22,973 bases of DNA from a virus. Of this stretch, positions 19,368 through 22,973 are shown one piece after another. Every line of letters starts with the position of its first letter. Within the stretch, counting starts at the first letter, position 1. Both the position numbers and the translations under genes were made by a program. A model generated the notes under the pieces. The model had not been told where the DNA came from and ran no database searches. It worked only from the letters and a program-made list of their open reading frames with translations. The DNA lies in the IMG/VR virus record IMGVR_UViG_3300012013_000242, positions 1-22,973 of that record. The stretch is one strand, 5' to 3'.

Positions 19368-20339
19368 TTAGACTGAAGCGAAGCGGGCTTGACGGCTGTT
19401 AAAGTATTCGACCATAGACTGATCGAGGTTGGCGTAGATGTTGTCGGCGGTCGATCCGACTGTGTCTTTCCACCATTTGCAGAACGAATCGTTAAGCTGG
19501 CGGGTTCCGTTGACATAGAGCGAATCGAGTTGCTCCGTGCTAGCGAAGATCTGCCGACCGTCCGAGAGGCGGATTTCCCACTTCCGACCGCCTGCGTAAC
19601 GAACCGCTGCGCCGTTGCGCTCGAGTTGTTCGCGGATCTCACCGTAGGGGCGGTTGGTTCTGCGGGTATACGAGGTCGAGGCGGAGATCTCTGCGGGACC
19701 GACGGACGCCTCGATGAACTTCTCGAGGAAGAGAACCCAGTTAACGATCTTGTCGGGATCGGTCGTGCCGGAGTGCTGGCGGAACTCGATAGTGCCGTAG
19801 CGGGTAAGGCTGCAGAGGTTAAGCTTCTGATAACGGTCGTTGGCGTAGATCGCCAACTCGCGAGCTTCTTGAACGCGAGCGGCGAGCGCCCTGCTTACGA
19901 GCGCGTTGTTTACCGTCTTGCAGAACCGGTTATTGCGGCGGCTTGCCGGGAAGATCGAATCGAACCAGCCTTCGTACTTGATGAAGCGCGACACGACCGA
20001 CTTGATCTGATCGGCGGTCATGCCGTCCCAGCTAACATGAACGTGAAGCCCGCACCGACGGTCTACTTTGATTCCGGGGATGGCGTTAACAACGCTCGCG
20101 ACCTTGCGAAGCTCTTCGATACCTTGCTCACCACTAAGCGGCGGTGATACCAGCTCGCCACCAATACCGTTGTAGTCCGTTACCGACCCATCCGTAACCA
20201 GCTTCCAACGGTTCTGAAAGACCTGATGAGTGTATCCCGCGTTAAACGCTGAGACTCCCGCTGCGGTAAGAGCATCTACTACGGTGTTGATGCCTACGCC
20301 GGTGAACTCGATCTCTACCCCGAATTTGAAGCCGTTCAT
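19368..20339 (-). CDS. Amidoligase-family protein (Amidoligase_2)
   Basis: A 323-residue protein of the glutamine-synthetase-like amidoligase family, which joins a carboxylate to an amine using ATP. Motifs: FGVEIEFTG (residues 6-14), GGELVSPPL (60-68), RRCGLHVHV (94-102) and YGTIEFRQHSGT (181-192). The Glu, His and Arg residues in these correspond to metal- and nucleotide-binding positions of the GS fold. The C-terminal ~100 residues (TNRPYGEIREQLERNG, WEIRLSDGRQIFAS) are a separate region. First gene of the operon, with GGAG before the ATG and a promoter bearing the shared operator. Substrate unknown; peptide or protein modification has been proposed for relatives. Confidence 0.85.
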   Translation of the reverse strand: MNGFKFGVEIEFTGVGINTVVDALTAAGVSAFNAGYTHQVFQNRWKLVTDGSVTDYNGIGGELVSPPLSGEQGIEELRKVASVVNAIPGIKVDRRCGLHVHVSWDGMTADQIKSVVSRFIKYEGWFDSIFPASRRNNRFCKTVNNALVSRALAARVQEARELAIYANDRYQKLNLCSLTRYGTIEFRQHSGTTDPDKIVNWVLFLEKFIEASVGPAEISASTSYTRRTNRPYGEIREQLERNGAAVRYAGGRKWEIRLSDGRQIFASTEQLDSLYVNGTRQLNDSFCKWWKDTVGSTADNIYANLDQSMVEYFNSRQARFASV

Positions 20340-20370
20340 CTGAATCTCCGTTTAGTTAAAAGCTGGTATA

Positions 20371-20404
20371 GTTAGAATCTTAACAGGGAAAAATAGCCTG
20401 TCAA
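20371..20404 (-). promoter_or_regulatory. Leftward promoter with overlapping operator (copy 3)
   Basis: Read leftward, a perfect TTGACA (20399-20404), a 16-base spacer and TAAGAT (20377-20382), the latter within GTTAAGATTCTAAC (20371-20384). It differs from copies 1 and 2 at one base in the centre. The transcript would start about 31 bases before the amidoligase gene. Confidence 0.85.
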
Positions 20405-20462
20405 CACAAAAATGAAGAAAAAACACAAAATAACCGAAATATATTTATATTAAACAGCTTTA

Positions 20463-20493
20463 ACCGATAGGCATCCTTTATCGGTCGTTTTTT
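20463..20493 (+). terminator. Rho-independent terminator just before terminase genes
   Basis: ACCGATA (20463-20469) and TATCGGT (20479-20485) form a perfect 7-base stem, with possible G-U closing pairs inside, followed by CG and six T (20488-20493). It faces rightward; the other strand has no T-run in the right place. It lies 22 bases before the TerS start, downstream of a 60-base stretch that is 78% AT and holds TATATT -10-like boxes without a clear -35. Confidence 0.75.
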
Positions 20494-20514
20494 GCGAAAG
20501 GTGAGAGGTTTAAC

Positions 20515-21099
20515 ATGACAAGGCTATCGCCAGACAGATGGCTAGAGATACGGAACCTGTTCGTTCACGGGATCGTTGATGAGAGCGGGCGGCGGGAATA
20601 CCTAAGCGTTGACGCGATCGGGAAACGCGAGGGGGTTAACCCTTCGACGATTCAGAAGCGGTCAAGGGAAGAGAACTGGGTCGGCGCTAGGGCGGACTTC
20701 GAGCGGCGGTTACGGGATCAGGTCGATCGGGAGCGGCGCAAGGAGTTAGCAAAGGAAGCGTCTGAGTTCGACATTACATCGTTGCGGCTCGCTAAGGGAT
20801 TGCAGAACGAGATCGCGCAGATCATTATTGAGTCGCAGGAAAACCGGAGGCGGTACAAAGAGGCGCTATTAAACGGGCGGCGCCCAGACCCCGAGCTTCG
20901 CTTGCTTGCTCCGGCAACCTTAAACTCGCTTGCTTCGGCTTTAAGCGTTGCGCAGAAGGTGGGCCGACTGGCAATGGGAGAATCAACGGAAAACGCGAAT
21001 GTCAACGTTAACGATCAAAGAGAACTCGAAGAGGCTCGTAGAATTATTGACGAACTGGCCAGAGGGAAGCGCGAAGACGGGCCTCCTGTCGTACATTAA
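20515..21099 (+). CDS. Terminase small subunit-like protein
   Basis: A 194-residue protein immediately before the large terminase gene. Residues ~30-55 (SVDAIGKREGVNPSTIQKRS then REENW) are an HTH of the kind used by phage TerS to recognise the packaging site. A long charged helical region follows (RRLRDQVDRERRKELAKEAS), then a C-terminal part with AKGLQNEIAQIIIESQENRR. TerS oligomerises and recruits TerL to viral DNA. AGAGG 7 bases upstream supports the start. Its 3' end overlaps the TerL gene by about 101 bases. The assignment rests on position, length and HTH. Confidence 0.8.
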   Translation: MTRLSPDRWLEIRNLFVHGIVDESGRREYLSVDAIGKREGVNPSTIQKRSREENWVGARADFERRLRDQVDRERRKELAKEASEFDITSLRLAKGLQNEIAQIIIESQENRRRYKEALLNGRRPDPELRLLAPATLNSLASALSVAQKVGRLAMGESTENANVNVNDQRELEEARRIIDELARGKREDGPPVVH

Positions 21100-22297
21100 A
21101 TGGGTTCGCGACGCTAGGCCAAAGCAGTTAACACCCGAAGGCGACTGGAATATCTGGCTAATTCTCGCTGGCCGGGGCTGGGGTAAGACGCGAACCGGGG
21201 CGCAGGATATCTCGTTATATGCGCAGAACAACCCCGACGTTCGCTGCGCAGTCGTCGCCCCTACGTCCGGAGACTTGCGGCGGGTTTGCTTTGAAGGGCC
21301 GAGCGGGATTCTTAAGATCACCCCAGAGGCGGCGCTGTGGAAGGGGTTAGGCAAAGCCTATAACGGAACCACTCAGGAACTTCGGTTCGCCAATGGTTCG
21401 CTAATACAGGGCTTTGCGGCTATTGAGCCAGACCGGATGCGGGGTCCGCAGTATCACAGGGCATGGGCGGACGAGCTTGCGGCTTGGCGATACCCCGACG
21501 CTTGGGATCAACTACAGTTCGGCTTGCGCCTCGGGGATCACCCGCAAACCGTAGTAACTACCACCCCAAGGCCGACGCCGCTCATCCGTGACTTAATGAA
21601 GCGTAAGGATGTGCACGTTACTCGAGGCTCAACCTTTGAGAACTACAGCCTAGCCGCTGCCGCGCTACAAACCTACCGCGACCGTTATGAAGGCACTAAG
21701 TTAGGTAGGCAGGAGCTATACGGAGAGGTTCTCGATGATATCGAAGGCGCTCTGTGGACGCATACCGTCATTGACCGCCAGCGTATTAAGCGGGAAAATC
21801 TTCCAGAGTTACGGCGAGTCGTGGTTGCGCTAGATCCCGCAGTCACAACTAACGATGAATCAGCCGAAACTGGCATAATCATCGCCGCTAAGGGCGAGGA
21901 CGGTCGGTATTACATCCTTGGGGATCTTAGCGGGCGGCATTCGGCAGAATTATGGGCGCGGAAAGCGGTGCACGCATATTACGAATTTGAAGCCGACCGA
22001 ATCGTTGGGGAAGTAAATCAGGGCGGCGATTTAATCGAGCGGATGCTCCGCATTATCGATCCGAAGATTACATATAAAAGTGTAAGCGCAACACGCGGCA
22101 AGATCGTTCGAGCCGAGCCGATTGCGGCTTTGTATGAACAAGGGAAAGTCTCGCACGTAGGCGCTTTCCCCGCGCTAGAAGATCAGATGTGCACCTACGC
22201 CGGTACTGGTAAATCGCCGGATCGATTTGACGCTCTGGTTTGGGCGTTAACGGAACTGTCTTCGTCCAGCGGGGCGGCATCGTGGAGAATTTCATGA
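20999..22297 (+). CDS. terL: Terminase large subunit
   Basis: A 432-residue packaging motor protein. ATPase domain: ILAGRGWGKTRTG (55-67, Walker A), VVAPTSGDLRR, and HRAWADEL (153-160, Walker B with D158/E159), followed by TTTPRPTP as the coupling motif. Nuclease domain: VVVALDPAVTT with D279, and RFDALVWAL with D411. It pumps DNA into the prohead and cuts it at the start and end of packaging. Its style (GDWNIWLILAGRGWGKTRTGA) is that of the Terminase_6 group. I start at ATG 20999; an in-frame start at 20948 exists, and neither has a strong ribosome site. Its stop is ATGA-coupled to the portal gene. Confidence 0.95.
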   Translation: MSTLTIKENSKRLVELLTNWPEGSAKTGLLSYIKWVRDARPKQLTPEGDWNIWLILAGRGWGKTRTGAQDISLYAQNNPDVRCAVVAPTSGDLRRVCFEGPSGILKITPEAALWKGLGKAYNGTTQELRFANGSLIQGFAAIEPDRMRGPQYHRAWADELAAWRYPDAWDQLQFGLRLGDHPQTVVTTTPRPTPLIRDLMKRKDVHVTRGSTFENYSLAAAALQTYRDRYEGTKLGRQELYGEVLDDIEGALWTHTVIDRQRIKRENLPELRRVVVALDPAVTTNDESAETGIIIAAKGEDGRYYILGDLSGRHSAELWARKAVHAYYEFEADRIVGEVNQGGDLIERMLRIIDPKITYKSVSATRGKIVRAEPIAALYEQGKVSHVGAFPALEDQMCTYAGTGKSPDRFDALVWALTELSSSSGAASWRIS

Positions 22298-22973
22298 GCA
22301 TTATGGATCGTATTCGAGCGTTTGTCGGCCAGAATGTACAGACGAAGCAGGCCCCTATCGTTGTGATGAGCGGTATTGGCGGGAAGGCGCGGAAAGACAA
22401 ATACGAAGACTATGCCCGCGAGGGATACAAAGAGAACGCCGTTGTTTATCGCTGCGTTAACGAGATCGCAAACGGCGCCGCAGCCGTAAAATTTAACGCC
22501 TATTACGACAAAGAAAAGGTCGAGAATCACCCTATTCTCCGCCTCCTTGCTAGGCCAAACCCAAGGAAAGCTGGGGTCGAGTATTTTCAGGCTCTCTATG
22601 CGTACATCCTTCTATCCGGTAACAGCTATGGCGTAAGGGTCGGCCCAGACAATCAGCCGCCGCGAGAGCTTTATCTCCTTCGGCCTGATCGCGTAAGGAT
22701 TGTGCAGGGCAACACAGAGATCCCCAAGGCATACGAATACGTTATTAACGGGCAGGTACGTCAGACCTACCCTGTTGAGCAGGACGGAAGCAGCGAGATT
22801 AAGCACTTTCTTCTGTGGAACCCGCTTGATGACTTCTATGGCCTGTCGCCTCTTAACGCGGCGGCGCTCGATGTCGATCAGCACAATCTATCGGCGCAGC
22901 ATAACGTCGGGCTGTTAATGAACGGAGCAAGGCCGTCCGGCGCTCTAATCTTTAAGCCGAAAGACGAAACCGG
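22294..22973 (+). CDS. HK97-type portal protein, 3' end beyond window
   Basis: The first ~226 residues of a phage portal are visible. MSIMDRIRAFV, NAVVYRCVNEIANGAAAV, HPILRLLARPNP, YILLSGNSYGVRVG, LYLLRPDRV and YGLSPLNAAALDVDQHN are typical of the Phage_portal (HK97) family. The portal is the dodecameric ring through which TerL pumps DNA and to which the tail attaches. It starts 4 bases inside the terL stop (ATGA), the expected packaging order. The remainder is missing only because the window ends. Confidence 0.95.
   Translation, partial: MSIMDRIRAFVGQNVQTKQAPIVVMSGIGGKARKDKYEDYAREGYKENAVVYRCVNEIANGAAAVKFNAYYDKEKVENHPILRLLARPNPRKAGVEYFQALYAYILLSGNSYGVRVGPDNQPPRELYLLRPDRVRIVQGNTEIPKAYEYVINGQVRQTYPVEQDGSSEIKHFLLWNPLDDFYGLSPLNAAALDVDQHNLSAQHNVGLLMNGARPSGALIFKPKDET

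Noticed and set aside
19389-20147. A 252-codon rightward open frame
   Set aside because: It is antisense to the amidoligase gene, whose motifs are clear on the other strand. No ribosome site and no recognisable domain; long antisense frames are common opposite codon-biased genes.
1-22973. CRISPR arrays, insertion sequences, integrase or attachment sites
   Set aside because: Looked for direct-repeat arrays, terminal inverted repeats with transposase frames and recombinase motifs; none seen. A lysogenic lifestyle can be neither shown nor excluded from this window.

Overview
The window is a stretch of a tailed double-stranded DNA phage genome (Caudoviricetes), or of a closely related prophage. 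The evidence is a TerS-TerL-portal block of HK97-type siphovirus style at the right end, a complete lysis cassette, a T7-gp4-like primase-helicase, an ERF/YqaJ recombination module and dense packing with many ATGA start/stop overlaps. Shine-Dalgarno sites, two lipobox proteins, two exported proteins and a probable spanin pair point to a Gram-negative bacterial host. No integrase, tRNA, CRISPR array or insertion sequence was seen. Base composition is near 50% GC. The window opens and closes inside genes.

Layout. (1) 1-1396, leftward: small genes including a winged-helix-like protein, a MazG-like pyrophosphohydrolase and a CxxC zinc-ribbon protein. (2) 1416-2162, rightward: one isolated gene resembling a virion protein. 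(3) 2159-6006, leftward: a translationally coupled recombination/repair operon with ERF annealing protein, YqaJ/lambda-exo-like exonuclease, a lipoprotein, an SSB-like protein, a PD-(D/E)XK nuclease, a DUF1364/HNH-like protein, a DUF932 protein and a phage protein of unknown function. (4) 6101-9691, rightward: DUF1064 nuclease-like gene, two exported Cys-containing proteins, then lysis (coiled-coil membrane protein, lipoprotein, two holin-like membrane proteins, GH19 endolysin). (5) 9664-11153, leftward: six small early-type genes, one of them a 54-codon gene. (6) 11436-18620, rightward: replication initiator, primase-helicase, an HTH regulator, then a putative modification cassette (SAM methyltransferase, glycosyltransferase-like, beta-class DNA methyltransferase, IbrA-like PAPS-reductase-family protein, IbrB-like ParB, second ParB, two unknowns). 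(7) 18538-20339, leftward: gamma-glutamylcyclotransferase, DUF6876 and amidoligase. (8) 20515-22973, rightward: packaging genes.

How it fits together. Leftward blocks 1, 3 and 7 each start from a promoter with a -35 hexamer (TTGACA in two of them) and a TAAGAT -10 embedded in the same 14-bp near-palindrome, GTTARGATYCTAAC in consensus. A longer perfect version of the palindrome covers the start codon of the only HTH-regulator gene in the window (13835). I infer that this small protein controls its own gene and the three leftward operons. The initiator gene carries three ~21-bp iterons at 22-23 bp spacing followed by AT-rich direct repeats, which is the arrangement of the lambda origin inside gene O. 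Its 5' leader can form competing RNA stems. A rho-independent terminator lies just upstream of the terminase genes, which suggests that late transcription is gated.

The best candidates for undescribed biology are the shared operator regulon, the intragenic origin with its structured leader, the 14-18 kb modification cassette, and the operator-controlled amidoligase/DUF6876/cyclotransferase operon. All functions are read from sequence motifs by eye. No database search or folding program was run.
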